64,000 nt of DNA, taken from the NCBI GenBank assembly GCA_016617855.1, contig JAECUM010009704.1, positions 1 through 64,000 of the forward strand, written 5' to 3'. A program made the translations under genes and the position numbers. Positions 38,901-53,900 of this stretch are shown here, one piece after another. Position 1 is the stretch's first letter; the number at the start of each line of letters is the position of its first letter. The notes under the pieces are model-generated. The model ran no database searches, was not told the origin of the DNA, and worked only from the letters and a program-made list of their open reading frames with translations. Source of the stretch: Megalonaias nervosa (taxonomy: Eukaryota > Mollusca > Bivalvia > Unionida > Unionidae).

Positions 38901-41900
38901 AAAAATTGTGTTGTCATCAAACATCTTGGAATTGCTCCAAGCAGTATAACCCAAGTTCGAAAATCGCAGTAAATACTTGCTTTTAAGTTGAGTCTGTCTG
39001 CAAACCGTGCAGATCCAGATCTGTCATTGCATAATGCTCTTGTTGATCTGGGTCTGTGCAGTTTGCTACCAGTATTCAGTCGAATAAATACATAGACCCT
39101 GATCTGCCAGTACATTATGTGATGGCAGATTAAGGTCAGTGTTGTTTGCAGCTGGGTAAGACTTATAAGTGAGTATATATGGTAAGAGAGCATCCAAGTA
39201 TTGTAAATCAGAAGATTTTAGCAAATTTAATACAAAATTGTTATTGTTACTATTTTTTTTGGCTAAATTCATGCATAAATAAGTATTAAGTATCAGTTAA
39301 TTGTGAAAATATTACCTTGCCAACAAGACTGTTACCTCGCCAACAGTTTGAATTCTTTTGTTTTCACAAAAATTTATTGACAACATTTCATTATGATTTG
39401 GAGTAATTGATGTCAAGCTTTCATTAGCAGCAGACATGACTAAGTAGTCCTAATTACTTAATATTGTACAGACCTAATGTAATCTGGTGTCTTTTCTCAT
39501 CAAAATAAAAATGACTTTTGACTAGAGTTAATTGCCAAATGTACATGTTTGTTTATGTATGACTTTTATCACAAATATTAACAGCATGTGCAAGAAACAT
39601 GTGCTTTGTTCTGAGTCAGTAGAAATAGCAAATTAAATATGGTATGGGGATACACTGAAGCAGTCAAGTGGAGAGATATTCATATGCAATATTAGACAGG
39701 TTCTTTCAACTGATGTGAGACAAAGTACAAGGGCTGTTTTGTATTTATTATGTACCCCCATTTTACATTTTCCAAATATGTATTGCTATTCTGTGTTAAT
39801 TGACTTGAAAATAATTTGTGAAATAAAGTTTGATTCAGTGCCTTGAAGAATAATGACATATTGATGTTATTTAAAATACTTATAAAACACTAGATGAATC
39901 ATTTAAGATTAAATAGGCATGTAATAAATACCCAGTCTGCAATGTTATAATATTGCTGTCTGTTGATTAGTGTCTGTGCCATTGCAACATTGACACGGAG
40001 CTGCTGGGCCTTAAGGGATAGCATATCTTGGTCTGTGTTCTTTTGAGTTGAGTACATAGGAGATAAAGGTTGACACTGTAATAAAACCATTAAGGGATGG
40101 CATATCTTTGTCATTGTTGAATTGGTTGTACACTATCCTTGAATAAATAGGAAGTTGTGTTTGATCCTATTCATTATATTGTACAGATTTTGTCTAATTT
40201 TTAATATATACTAATTATTCATACACAGCCTGTCCATAGAATTATTATTCTTAATTTTCGTATAATTTTTGGTACAAAGAAATATTCATGATTCCGATGC
40301 TACTGGGAAATCTGGAAAAAGTTATGAGTTTTTTTCTGGACTTTGAAAAATTCTTGAAATTTGCAAATATTGATGAAAGTCAGAAAAACCTGGGAATTTT
40401 CCACCACCACTTGATGACAGAAATAATTACATAATTGAGTCATAACTGAACTGATCGTGAGTTAAAATTATTGAGTTCTGACCAGAATATTTGGAGGATG
40501 CAGTATGGATCATTTGGGTGCTTGCCATAAACATATTTGTTTAATCAGTCCAAATGCTCAGTGGATTAGATTTGTCTAGTAGACTGGTTATTTCACAGAC
40601 AGGTTGATATCAGTTTCTTTTCTTACATGGAAGGTATGAAATTCATTTAGCTCACTAGAAGCCAACACTGGCTGCAAACCATAGCTACTTATCAGATGGC
40701 CTAGCAAACTCAGATGCCGTTACATTGAGTCATAACTGAATAAAATCAATATGAAAATTATTTATTTTCTCAGAAATTGCAAGTACCATTTTCCTATCAA
40801 TTTCATGCAGATATGATTTGATGTAACATTATTTAAGATTTCTAGGCCTGCTAGTTAGTTGTTATCATATCCCACTAATGCACAGTGGTATCATATTCCA
40901 ATTTTTCAATAGGCAATTGCTCTGACCCCACACCTCAACCTAAATGTTCAAATGTGACAAAGGGGTTGGGAATATTCGGAGGACACTTGGATTAGTAAAT
41001 GGCCTGCCATTCATTTTACGTCAGATTGTATTCTAAAATGTCAAATTTCTGAGCTTAACTTTGGTGCTAAACTATTACACTGTGACATGTAGCTTCAAGC
41101 ATTGGTTTCACATCTAAAATAGGTCACAGGATAAATGGGAGATTGTCATCCCTTGTATTATGTAATAAGAAGTGATATGAGCCCCTGTGAGTATCAGTAC
41201 ATGTTTGTGGGCTGGTTTAGAACATTACAAGCAGACATATGTTGATTTTACAGAAATTTCAATCGTTATACATACAGTAGTATATAATTTTGAAGGTCCT
41301 TTTTCCAAAATTTAAATCAACCCTTTTGTACATAGGTTTTTCTAAATGATGGATTTTTAACAGTCATCTTAATGAGTTTAGGTTGTTTGAAAAATTATGT
41401 TTTGGGTTTTATTGGCACAGATTAATTTAGGGTTTAGACTTTTTTCTTTACAAGATAAGATTCTAATATTTTGCATTTATTTATTTTTATCATATTGCAA
41501 TGAGAAATGTTTACTTTGTATAACATGCGCATAGATTGCTATCTTGATTTACAACTGATTCTTCTGATTTCTTTAGAATTAAAGGTTTGAAAGGAAACAG
41601 AACTAATTTATGTCCATTATGTTGTTTACTCATACCAACATACTGCAGGTCAGCAAAGTAAAGTTAGAATTTTTATTCTTTTATTTGAAATGACTTCACA
41701 TGGCAATTTATAGGAATATACAGTAGTCAGACTTGTTTCATGTGATATATTTTGTGGTCTAGTGCATGATCATCATTTCTGACTTAGATGTTTTGGGAGA
41801 GTCTCGAAATAGAACCATCTTTTGATTTAAAAAAATGCATGTTTTATAAGCTAAAATGTTCTTTAGTTTGATCCTGTAATGGTCATATGTGAACCTTGAA

Positions 41901-44900
41901 AAACTTAACTCCATCCTGTAAAAACCCAGGAAATGACCTGGATATTTATCTTTAAAAAAGAATGGGAACCATGAATATTTCTCAAAAAAATATTGCAATT
42001 GTAGGCACTAGAAAGTCTAAAACTTAATATTGTAACCAATACCAATTTGTACACCTTAAAACTTAATCAATACAGAGTGAAGAAAATTTACAACTAGCAC
42101 AGTTTATGTACTGAAAAGAAGATGATGCTTCTCATAGACAGGGCCTTATTGAGGTTGGTCCTCAAACTGTGTAGGTTTTCATGCTTCTCATAGACAGGGC
42201 CTTAATGAGCTTGGTCCTCAAACTGTGCAGGTTTTCATGCTTCTCCAGGGCAGGGCCTTTTGAGCTTGGTAGTCAAATTGTAGGTTTTCATGCTTCTCCA
42301 AGGCAGGGCCTTTTGAGCTTGGTAGTCAAACTGTAGGTTTTCATGCTTCTCATAGGCTGGGCCTTATTGAGCTTGGTCCATAAACTGTGTAGGTTTTCAT
42401 GAGCATTAGAGAGATATGACTTATTCAACGCCAATTCCATCGTTGCTTTCAGAACATGGGTTGGCATGGGGATCACTTAGTTCGGACCAGGGATGTTTTT
42501 AACCTGTTGTTTAGCTGCACTGGGGCCTCCCACCACATGTACATAGTTCACACCATGTGTGAGTATGTACCAGAGGAACCCTGCACATTATTGGAAGAAG
42601 TTTTGCATTGTAAAAGGTCTAATGAAATTGATTTCTGTAGAACGATAGATAAATTTTGAAATTTTTATGAACAAATAAATTTTGTAAGTAAATGTATACT
42701 GTGTATGTAAACTGTTTTTCTTGAACTTTAAATAAGAGCTTTTCTCTTGAATGTTTTTCTTTATACATTTTGTTTATTTTATATGTAATTATTTGTCATT
42801 GAATAAATTTTCCCTTTATCTTTACAGCATTTCAGAACCCAGATAGTCGTGCAGAGGGCCCATGTACTGTAATCATTGTAGACTGTTCGGGTAGTGTCCA
42901 GGGGGAACCACTCAAAGATGCTGTCCAGTTTATTTCTGACTTTGTTGATGGTTGGTTCACTGATTATACATTCTGTGATATCATAGAGACATTAAACAGC
43001 ATGTGTAAACTGTTTTCATACCACCTTTGGGAATAAAATCGTGGAGTCAAAAGACTGATGGTTTTTCAAGAGCATTTTATCAAATTGGATGTAGAATCAA
43101 AAAATGTCATTCTTCCTTAAAATACCATGTGTACCTGCTTATAAGACAAGTCTGACTGCAAACTGTGCAGACCAATATCTGCTGTTGCATAATGTGCCAG
43201 CAGATCTGGGTTTGTGCAGTTTGTTAGGAGTAATCAGAAGAACAAACAAGCTAGACCCTGATCTGCATGCGCATTATGTTATGTCAGCTCAGGATCTTTA
43301 TTATTTACAGTTTGTCTTGACTTATAAGTGAGCATGTATGGTATATAGTCTGTTAGAAGAGATAGTCTTAAGCATAGGTTTGGCTACACATTCTGGTCTC
43401 AATAGTCTTACTTGCAATTGGTTTCACATCATGATATCAGTAATCACAATTCAATGAATTTGAAATTGGATGATTATAGGAGAAGTTTATGTTTTATAAT
43501 GGGCAGTCAGGGTCTAGTCAGTCGGATTATAAACGGTAGCTTTAATGCATGTTGTTTTTTAAATTTGCAAAGCATCATAAGTAAAATGCTTGAAAGACAA
43601 ATTTACAATTTTATTATTTCTCCATCACTCTACAAAATGATCATTTTCTTGCTATATCCGTGGTTATTAGGTTTACTATCACTGTCTGTCTTGATAGTCA
43701 CTGGCTGCCTTGATAGTCACTGTCTGATGTAATAGATTCACTCAGCATTGATAGTCACAGAATGCCTTCACAAGTCACAGTCCTTATAGTCACTGTCTGC
43801 CTTGATAGACTGCATTTATAGTCACTGTCAGCCTTGATAGATTTGCTCAGCATTGATAGTCACTGTCTGCCTTGATAGTCACTGTCTGCCTTGATTGCCA
43901 CTGTCTGCCATGATAGACTTGCTCTGCATTGATAGTCACTGTCTGTCTTGATAGACTCACTCTGCCTTGATAGTCACTGTCTGCCTTGATAAGTCACTGT
44001 CTTGGTAATCACTGTCTGCTATAGTCACTGTCTGCCTTCATAGTCACGTACTTGATAGACTGTCTGCCTTGATAGTCATTGTCTGTCTTGTTCACTGTCT
44101 GCCTTGCTAGATTTGCTCCGCATTGATTGTCACTGTCTGCCTTGAGAGTCACTGTCTTGATAGTCACTGTCTGCCTTGATAGACTTGCTCTGCATTGATA
44201 GTCACTGTCTGCCTTGATAGTCAGTGTATGTCTTGATGGTCACTGTCTGCCTTGATAGACTTGCTTTCCATGATTATCACCGTGTGCCTTGATTGACTCT
44301 CTCTTCCTTGATAGTCACTCTCTGCCATGATAAGAGGTGCAGACAAAATGAAACATTCCAGTAGAAATTATTTGAATAAAAGAATTCTAAAGTGGAAGAA
44401 ATAAAGTGGATCAACCGTGACACCTAGGCAATGGTAAAGTGGGTACATTCATTCAGGTCAATGCCAGATTTTAGGTTCATTTCTGATAGCATTTACAGTC
44501 ATTATCTGTGTTTTCATGTATGCACTTTTATGTTTGTGTGCATGTGTTTATTAGAGAGAGTGAGAGATAGGAAATTTGCCAGTCTACAAACATAATGAAT
44601 CAGCATGTTTAATCATACCAGTGGAAAGAAATGGCTGATCCAGACTTGTACATTTGTATTCATCAAGTTTAATTTGGTAATTACATATAAGAATTATATC
44701 TCGATCTTGGAACAATATTCTGTCAAAAAAGCCACCTATACTCAACATTAATAAGTTGTCTTTGCTAGATTTGAAGCCTACAAAAATGCTTCATTTAATT
44801 GACACTAGACGCAAAACAAAATTTTAAAATTGGTATAATTTCAGTGTTATTTTTTTGTCATTTCAAACCAAATATGACATTGATGTTTCACTAAAGTCAA

Positions 44901-47900
44901 CTGTCATGAGCCGAATCCTATTGACCCAGCACAAAATAAACCTAGTACCATTGTACTAATGCAAAGGTACTCGTCAGCTGATCCTCATCTTCCAACAGAT
45001 GTATATCTTTTACAAAACAGTGGTGGTAAATCTCTTTCCTTTGGTTTTCATTTGATGCATTGCTATGTTAACTTGGATTTACATTCTTCATCACTTCGGA
45101 GAGAAAAATAATAGTGTGATCTTTTTTTCATTCTAAGAATGTTCTTAGATAATTAGGATAACATTAGTCAGTTGATTGCTTGCAAGGTTTAAATCACTGA
45201 TTGCACCTGCTTATAATATTTAATACAAACAAAGATGGTGTCCTTTTCCAGAATACTTTACTCATGATGTTTTGCTTACGAGTATTCAAGTGTGCAATTG
45301 TATCAAAGAGTAATGATATTTGACTTTTTCATTTGTATGTATATATTGTAGTAAGTTACTCCCATTGTTACTATATCAGGTATCTTTTATGATTATTATT
45401 ATTATTATTACAGATATTATTATTATTATTTGCATAGATAATATTTTAATGCAAACAGAATGCAATTATTTAGTGTGTTTCCTCAGGTCTGGAAGAAGTC
45501 CAGTTTGAGAATGGCCTGGAGGAAAATGTAGCTTTGATCACAATTGGAGCCAGTGTTGGCAGCATTCCTCAGCACCTTACCAACAACTACCAGAAAGTCA
45601 GGAATGTTGTTAGTAAGTTGACAACAGTTATCTCATTCAGTTAGTCAGCTGATGAGACCCTAGATAAAGCAAACATAAAACACCTTACTAGTTCTGTGTT
45701 TGACTCCTGGTTCTAGCATATTTGAGAGTCAGTAATTAATCATCATTGAGCTTCTTTTTTCATCTTTAAATATGTTAATCAATCATAATACCTTAGGAGA
45801 ACTACTACTACCTAACAAGTCCAGCTTTCCCAGATAACACTTTAATTTAAAAGAAGCTAAAAGTTATCCACCCTCGTAGGTGGTGGTTGGGCAGAGTGAT
45901 CTCCCCTTGGCATAGGGATTTGGCACCAAATCCCATGAATATCTTAGTAACTACTTCCGCTCATAATAAGAAGCATGCTTTCACCATGAGAGATCTTGCA
46001 AAAACCAGAATCAATTTTGGAAGATACACCATTATAAGTTGGAGAAAGCATACTCCATCTATATTTCCAACTTTTCTCTCATCCTGTGATGACAGAGTTC
46101 TCTCTTTTCAATTTTCTAACACTTTGTTGTCTTCTAACATTTAATAGCACTTACTTATTTACATTGGTAACCTATGTGACTTCACAATTACTTTGGACTA
46201 TAATTATATTTTATATCCATGCAAGTCTCTATACCTGTAGAAAACTCCTTATATAATTCCATTATGACCTGGTACGTACAGATGAGTTTTCTATACCAAG
46301 GTATTCTTAACATCTGGGCACCAAGCTTCAATGATTTTACCTGTACAGGCCATCCTTGAGCCTTCCTATGGGTAGTATTATAAATTATATTATACCTGGA
46401 TGCTTCATTGCTTTATTACATTGTCTGCTATCACTGATTTCCAGGTACAACATCATATGGTATAAATCTGCACCCACCCTGTGTTCAAATAAGACAGATG
46501 CACTGAATTTACCTGTACAGGCCATCATTGTGCCTTCCTACAGGTAGTATTGTGAATTAATATAAGTTGAGGCTTCATTGCCTTCATTAGGTGGTCTTCT
46601 AGCACTAATTCAGTCATATACTTGGCGCTTTATTGATTTTACCTGTATAGAACGTCATTGGGTCTTTTCCTACAGGTCAAATTGCCTCATAATGGATATT
46701 GTTGTATCTGCTTTGTAAGTATCAATACAAAGCTTCGGTTCCTTTTTTATACGCAGAATTTTATGTGCAATATAGAACCTTGTTTACATTACTGTATAGC
46801 TCCTGCTCTGGTCAGATAAGTACAGGTAAATTTTCTGTACATGGTTTACTCAGTAGTGTCCAGCTCATGAATGTTGCTATAGCAATGCTTGAGTGATGTC
46901 TATCTGTATAGGCAGTCAGTTAGCTTCCTACAGGTAAGCATTGAATGGACTTGGTTATTTAATGTCCATTTTCTAAATATTCATTGCAATGCTCTAATTC
47001 TACCTGTATGGGTCACATTTGTCCATGGGTAACTCTTCATGGATACTCACATGTTTATAAAGCAGGAAGGACACTCACTGCACTACATGTATATAGAGTC
47101 AGCTGTGTTTTGTCTTGCAGATTTAGATCATAGGCATGACCAGTATGACAACCACTCAACATGTGTAGTTTCTCTGGTTGTCACCCCTTGAATACATGTC
47201 AGACTTGCTTATAATGGACAGAAGTCAATCATTACCTGGGTGATGAATACATCTGATTGCATGCAAGGGCAGCATGATGGAGACCAGCAACAAGCATCAG
47301 TTACAGTCTCTCTTGTCAGATTTATGGACCAGATACATAGATCAATATCCCTTACCCCATCCCAACCAGCATCTTGGCAGCCAGGATGGTCATGTTCCTC
47401 CATGACTGGACTTGGCCATATATCTCTAATTGCCAGAACCACAATGGATTGTACAGTATTAGCTAGAAATGATTTTGTCCAGTTCCACAACTCGTGTAGT
47501 GCTGCCAAGCTCTGCATGAATAGACACTTCCTGTGGACAATGCCCAGTCTGTACAGGCACTCTTTTGGATCAGTCTAACCGCATAGTACTAGGCACTTCT
47601 GTGAAAGACATACAGTTTATACAGACACCCTCATGGATCTATCTTACCCACATGGTACCTTAAAACACTTCCAGCATATGATATCCATTTTGAGGCCTCA
47701 GTTTTCAAGAGATGTCTCTTCACTAGCCCCTAAGCCTCTGTGGTCCAAGATACTTTTCTTAGTGACAAGTTAGAAGTAATGGGATATGACTATCAGCACT
47801 GCAAGTGTAGTGGGCCACCATAATTGACATTCTTCTTCAACTATTTTGCAGGTAACAAAGGAGATGTTGACTAGTTTAATCTATAAATGACAATACTGGC

Positions 47901-50900
47901 ATTCAAGTTCCCTTGTTGTTATTGGATCCTATTTGGATGAGTGAAACTCTGCTTTGCAGGCTTGACCTGAAGTTCCCAGCCCAATTCCACTGAACTACTG
48001 CTCTCATTTCTCTACATCACCTGCTGGGTCTACAGTTCTGACATCAGGTGAAATTATCTATGGAAGATTCTACTTTTCATTTACTGCCACAGTCTGAATC
48101 TTTATAGGTCATCACCACTGGACACCTCAGTGTTTGACCCTGTATCTAATGCTGAACAGCAAGGGAAAGAGCAAAGCAAACAGCCAAAAGTTTCCTTTCA
48201 TGCAGAAGATGTATGGACTGGTTACATAGATTAAACATCCATAACCTGTCCCAACATAATGAATCAGACAATGTCCTCCCCACACAAATAACCTACTTCC
48301 ATTTTGACTGGACTAGACCATATACAAGGGATCATAGGGGCCATGACCACAACATATGCATAAGTCACCAGAAGACAAGCTGTCATCCATTTAGTTGAAC
48401 CAGGTCTATACAGGCAATTACAGAGACCAGTCTAATGCACATTCCAGCTCAAGACACTCATTATTTATGATGCCAAGCTTAGTCCCTCAATCCCAGCCAA
48501 TGTAGATTTCTCAAGTCTTTGCCACAAGAAGAGACCCTTTCATTAGCAACCGCTTGGAAGTCACAAGTCAGCTACAGTTGGTCCTCAACCTAAATGCATT
48601 CAGTTATCTCAGTTAATGCTATTTGGTTTGTGTTGGAATGCAACAGTGGGTCCTTATGCTGTCGATTGTGGACTTATAAGAGATGTGCTTTCACATCCCA
48701 CTCAAAATGCTTCCAGAAATTGTGTGATTCACCTACAGTAGGCTCCAAGCAGCAGCCAAGTTATCTTTTGGAGCAAGACATGATTTTACACATGACACTC
48801 CATTCTTTCAATCTCCTTGTCATTGGGGCACATAGAGCACTTTATACCAATGTAGGCACCCATACCTCAATAGCTAATTTCTTAAGACTCTTCAATGAGA
48901 GACACTTAACACCAATTGCAGTTAAAGCTACCATTCCATGATCCCTTGCATACTGTGCTATCATAGAAGAGAGGATATCAAACAAACCAAAGATCTATCT
49001 AATCTTCTTTTGATTTGGATTCCATGAGGCCAATGACATTGAACCTTTGCTCAAGTGGAAGCTATCATGGGTATTAACGTGGTGGAACAAGACACCATTT
49101 GAACTGTTCTCCAGAACTTACTTAGTTCACCTATTTTATAAGTCCTGCATCCTCAATACTTTGGCAGTCAGCAGGCAAAATCAGCAATACATTTCTTATT
49201 GGTGGACACCTCTACTTGCAGTTTCTCCACAATGGATTAATATCACTCATGAAGCCCCCTGCATTCATGACCAAGAACAGGCTTCCGTTCATGAAGAATA
49301 AGATATTGGTAATAATTCCCATCTATTCTTGACACTTATCTCAAGGTCATCAACAGGAACCTGTGTGAGCTCTGAAGTGGTATCTCAGGAATATCAAGCT
49401 GATGCATCAGTGGAGATCATGCCTCATTTTACCTTCAAAGAGGAAAGGATGATATATCATCATAAGCATTTTCATCCAGAATAAAGACAGCTATCTGTCC
49501 TGCATATTGGACTAAACCCACACCATTGAATTTGCTAAGCACATTGGCTCAAGACATTAGGACATGAATTTAGGACATTCAACACAGTCATTGCATAAGA
49601 GTGAAACTATTCTCTAAATATCTTTGTCCATGCTGTGGAATGGAGATCTGAGTATACTTCAATTCTTATCACATATCTCTCATCCTAAAAGGCTCAAGTC
49701 AGTCTGGAGGCACCTTTACTTGTGGCACAAAGGTTACCCGTCCAGATCATTAGATAGCTTCATACAGATGCAGCTTCATGACTTCCACAATGTTTCCCTT
49801 TTGAAGTCACTCCCAAACAAATTTGAGCCTTTTCCCATTTGGGTTATCTAGAAGCTGTCTCACAAACTTTAAGGGACTGGAGATGGTCTCTATGGGGTAA
49901 GGGGATGTATCTCCTTCCACCTCTTACTTATTCTCCTAAGGTATTATGATAGGGTAACATATTTAAAGAAGAAACCATTTATTTTCTTTGAGAAAACTTA
50001 CCCAATCATAATACACAGGCACCCTCCCAGCCTCCTTGCAGTTACATCCACATAGAGAGCATGCCCTTATGCTTCAGTAGTACCTGAGATATTCATGGGT
50101 TTTCATGAGAATTTCTATGTCAAGGAGAGGTCACTCTGCTCAAGCACCACCTAGGTGGGCAGATAACTTTTATCTTCTTTTAGCTAAAAGTGTTATTTGG
50201 GGGAACCTGATTTGCAAGGTAGCACTAGTTCTCTTAAGGTATTATGATTGGGTAAGTATTCTTGAAGAAACACATGTTACTAGAAAAAAAATGGTATTTC
50301 AACAGTTATAAACTATCAAAACTGACTCTACAGTTGACACAATATGATTTAAAATAAAGTTAGGTTTTTTGTCAAAAAGAGAACTTTAATTACACTACCA
50401 GTTTTGTTGTTAATACTAATGCTATCAGATCTGGTTTAAACATAAAAGTAAAATGGGATTAAATATATTGTATTATTTCACATGTTGATATTTGATGTTG
50501 GCACATCTGACCAGACTTGCTTTTAAATGGAATATTCAGTTGCCATACCATGTGACATCTTATCAGTCTTGTGTCTCAATCCCATCTCCTCACTCCCATC
50601 AGCTGATTGTTCAGCCATTTGTAAACTTAAAGCAATTTTCTTAATTATCTTCATATGTTTTTAGTTAATTTTAATAGTCTTTTAGATGGGTTGTCATTGA
50701 TTGTTCTAAAACAATAAAAATGAAAGATAAACAAGCATTGGGCCTTATTGTAACTAGGTGTGGAAAGAAAAATATTTGTCCAGATGATAAGAGTGCTGAT
50801 TTTGGAAACACTAGGTGTTGTCACTTCTTCCACTATAGCTGTGCTCTTAATCTCACTATCCTGTATTTTGATTACTTTGAGCTTTTCTGCATCAACTTTA

Positions 50901-53900
50901 CATCTCAGCTGATAGAGCAGTTGGCCAAAATGTTTAAAAACTTTGAACATCTGAGACAAAGAAAACCAGATGAAATGCTATATTGTTGCCACTAAAGATC
51001 ACTTTAGCATAATTAGATGAAAAAACTTACCTTGAATAGAGAAATTTTTCAAGATGGCTGCAGATAATTCAAAACAAGTTTCAGTGCCAATGACACTAAA
51101 ACTAGTAGATATTTATATTTGCTAATCTGATTGGGACTGATTTCTTCAAAAACAATTGGCTAACACATGATGCCATAACCAAAAGATTAAACTACTCTGC
51201 ATGTATGATGGCAATATTGGTGGATTTACTGTAAATTAATTTCCATTTTAACTTCATCAACTCAAGCTACTTTTGACCATCCAAGTCACTCAGATTTAGA
51301 CTCGGCTAAAAATGATGAAGTCTGGTTGGTCAATGATTTGATGTTAGCCGTCAGGCCTGTCTGATTTGTCAGTGGTTCAACATCATTCAATTAAACAAGT
51401 GTGATTGGTCAGTGATATGATGTTAGCCAATTAGACATGTCTTATTGGTCAGTGATTTGATGTTGATTGATTATGTTTCCCAACCCTTAATTATATTTTT
51501 ACTAAAAAAATATATATCTATCAAAACAAAAACCATCATTGACAATAAGCCATAAAAAATTGTTAATGATTACATAAAACATAAGCTGTGACTTATTTTC
51601 CATTTTTTATGTTGTTTGTGGGTACCTAGCAAATTTTTGTCCCAGAGCTGTTTAAGCTTAATTTGTCCTTGTTTGATGATATAAAGAAAATTTCATCTAA
51701 TTGTTGGGGTACAAAGGAAAGTTTTAGATGGGTAAATGCCGCCAGATCCTATATTCTAGTGTAGCATTGTATTTCTTTTTCTGTATGGACATTTTTCCTG
51801 TTCTTGGCAGATTCGTTTTATGCTGAAGGTCCCACTCACTTGGAGATGGCATTCTTGTTGGTGTTGGCTGTTCTTGCTGACAGTGAAAGTGAGTATTTTT
51901 TGTATTTTTACTGTGAAAGTGTGAAATCACCATATTTTAAGAAGTACTAATTTATGTGACTTTGAATTTGATATATATGCAGAACTATATGTTTAATTCC
52001 CAGTTGGCTGAAGAATGAGTTTGATATGGAGTATGGATACATCAAAGCTGTTAGGCATAGACATATTCATAAGCCATAGCCAATGAGTTATCTCCCCTGA
52101 CTAAAAAAAATAAAAAAATATGAATGTCGTTTTGTATTCATTACATATCATCCCTTTAATGTTTTATAAATATTTTTAGCTTTTACAATGTGAATGAAAT
52201 TCAAGATGAATTAAGATCTATAAAAGTTAAATTCTGTGCATCTAAAACTATTTACATGATGTCATCAGGGAAAACAAAAAAACTCTTCCATTCTGGGTGT
52301 GTGATATAGAGATATGGATTGAATATCTGTATTGAATTCCAGGTCAACCATATAAGAATAATTGGACATGTAATAATTAGACATGCAAAAATACGAATTT
52401 AAAAATCCAGTAAACAATTCCCCTTTGAAAGAATAGGACCTCTTTACCAATCCGGTGCCATCCAAATGTTGTTTCACAAGTCACAAAAATGTATGTTCAT
52501 AAAAATAAATAATTTGCAATATTGGTAGTTTAGGTTAGTTCAGTGGTTTCTCCAGGAATTTTGCTCAGAGGGGGAATTCATCCTCTGAAATTTTTGTAAG
52601 CAGTATTTTCTATTTTTCTGTAAAATACATTACATGGTCATGTTGACATTAGGAATTACTCTTTGCTGATTCTGAATCCAGCCCTTTCTGAGACAAAAAT
52701 TGTCCCTCCATCTGTTTATCATAAAGATCAAGGGAAGTAACTCTCACAGATTAATTCCCCTTGTTACTAATAGGTGGCAACCGGTATCCTGAACATAACC
52801 GATTTAACTTTTCATTTGCAACTATGAACAGTGACTCCAAGAATCGTTACAATTCATATTTAGTTTTGACCAGCCAGTGGTATAGCAAGTCATAATATAA
52901 TTTCATGGCATGTCTACAACATTTTAATTGTTAACAGTGAATTCATTCATATTTATGCATTTTTTACCAGAAAATATTGTCAATGTGGTATCATTTGGTA
53001 GCACTCAAGTTTTCCCTGTGTAATTGTTAAACCTTGGTTTATTATGCACTTCTTTGGTCATCTTAGGAATGCATGTTTGCCTGTTTGAACAATTTATATA
53101 TTTGTTATATGCACTTGTTCATGTTTTCTTGTCTTTCCTGACAGAGATCTCAGTCAATTGCAAGAAGTGCAGATGTTTTAATGTCAGGAGGACAACCATA
53201 AGACATGTCTGGCCTGCAAAAATCCTCTTCTTCGCACACATTTAAGATGTGTGCAGTATGAACAGAATATATTTGGTCCAGTGACATGAAAAGGCATTTG
53301 AAGGCATTTAAAGGCATTTGAAGGCATTTAAAGGCATTTAAAGGCATTTAAAGGCATTTGAAGGGCTGTAGAATATGGCATGCTCTGAATCTGAAATACT
53401 AACCAATTATTTGGAATCTCAGGCCAGCTTTATGGGGTCATTCAGATGCTGCCTCAACCCCCATGAAGATCTCAAATGCCTTTGGCATTGATCGCTTAGA
53501 TCCAGTTGATGCCACACCAAGCAATTGTACTCAAACTGTATTGGAATCAATATTGTACAAATTTTACAAAAGGTTTTGTCTTCTAGAATGTCAGTGAGTG
53601 AATTGGATGAAACTAGGACCATTTTTAACACAAACTGGCAGCCTTCTGAGAATCAGTCCCTCTCCTCATGGAATTGAAAACAGGATTTCTTTTTGACCTT
53701 GCTGGCAGCATCAGCCCACAAGTTATATGTTGTTTTCTGTACACCATCCCAGCTGCTGACCAATAATGTTTCTCCTCCCCTAAGTCTCCCATCAATCATC
53801 AATGACTTGCCATCCCTCCTGCTGCTAGTGGCCCTCCTGTGGATGCCACTCATCTGTTTAGCCAGACTTAAATCAACCTATTTCCAATAAACAATGAGGT

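Larger units (their letters stand above)
36833..42827 (+). other. intron 4 of the VWA gene (6.0 kb)
   Basis: AT-rich. It contains a miniature element at 38967, a 49-bp duplication near 38410-38525, and a tandem repeat at 42.1 kb. The remainder (36.9-38.3 kb and 39.2-42.1 kb) shows no recognised feature. Confidence 0.6.
45780..50260 (+). mobile_element. element of about 4.5 kb with long (about 200-bp) inverted terminal repeats
   Basis: The inverted ends match over roughly 200 bp. Near the right end, at about 49930-50020, a right-end-like sequence (AAGGTATTATGATAGGGTAA) is followed after about 45 bp by a left-end-like sequence (CTTACCCAATCATAATAC). That resembles the internal complementary region of DIRS elements. 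The DIRS-like remnant in intron 7 has a comparable junction near 56.85-56.95 kb. The interior contains only broken frames; none could be assigned to a domain with confidence. The best guess is a decayed tyrosine-recombinase retroelement, with an unrelated DNA transposon as the alternative. Confidence 0.6.

Noticed and set aside
43660..44335. Possible CRISPR-like spaced repeats
   Set aside because: Units are irregular, directly abutting and diverged, with no unique spacers of constant length; this is a eukaryotic minisatellite.
50651..50995. Overlapping ORFs of about 100 codons on both strands after the intron 6 element
   Set aside because: No recognisable domain, no splice partners in phase, and AT-rich composition like the surrounding intron.
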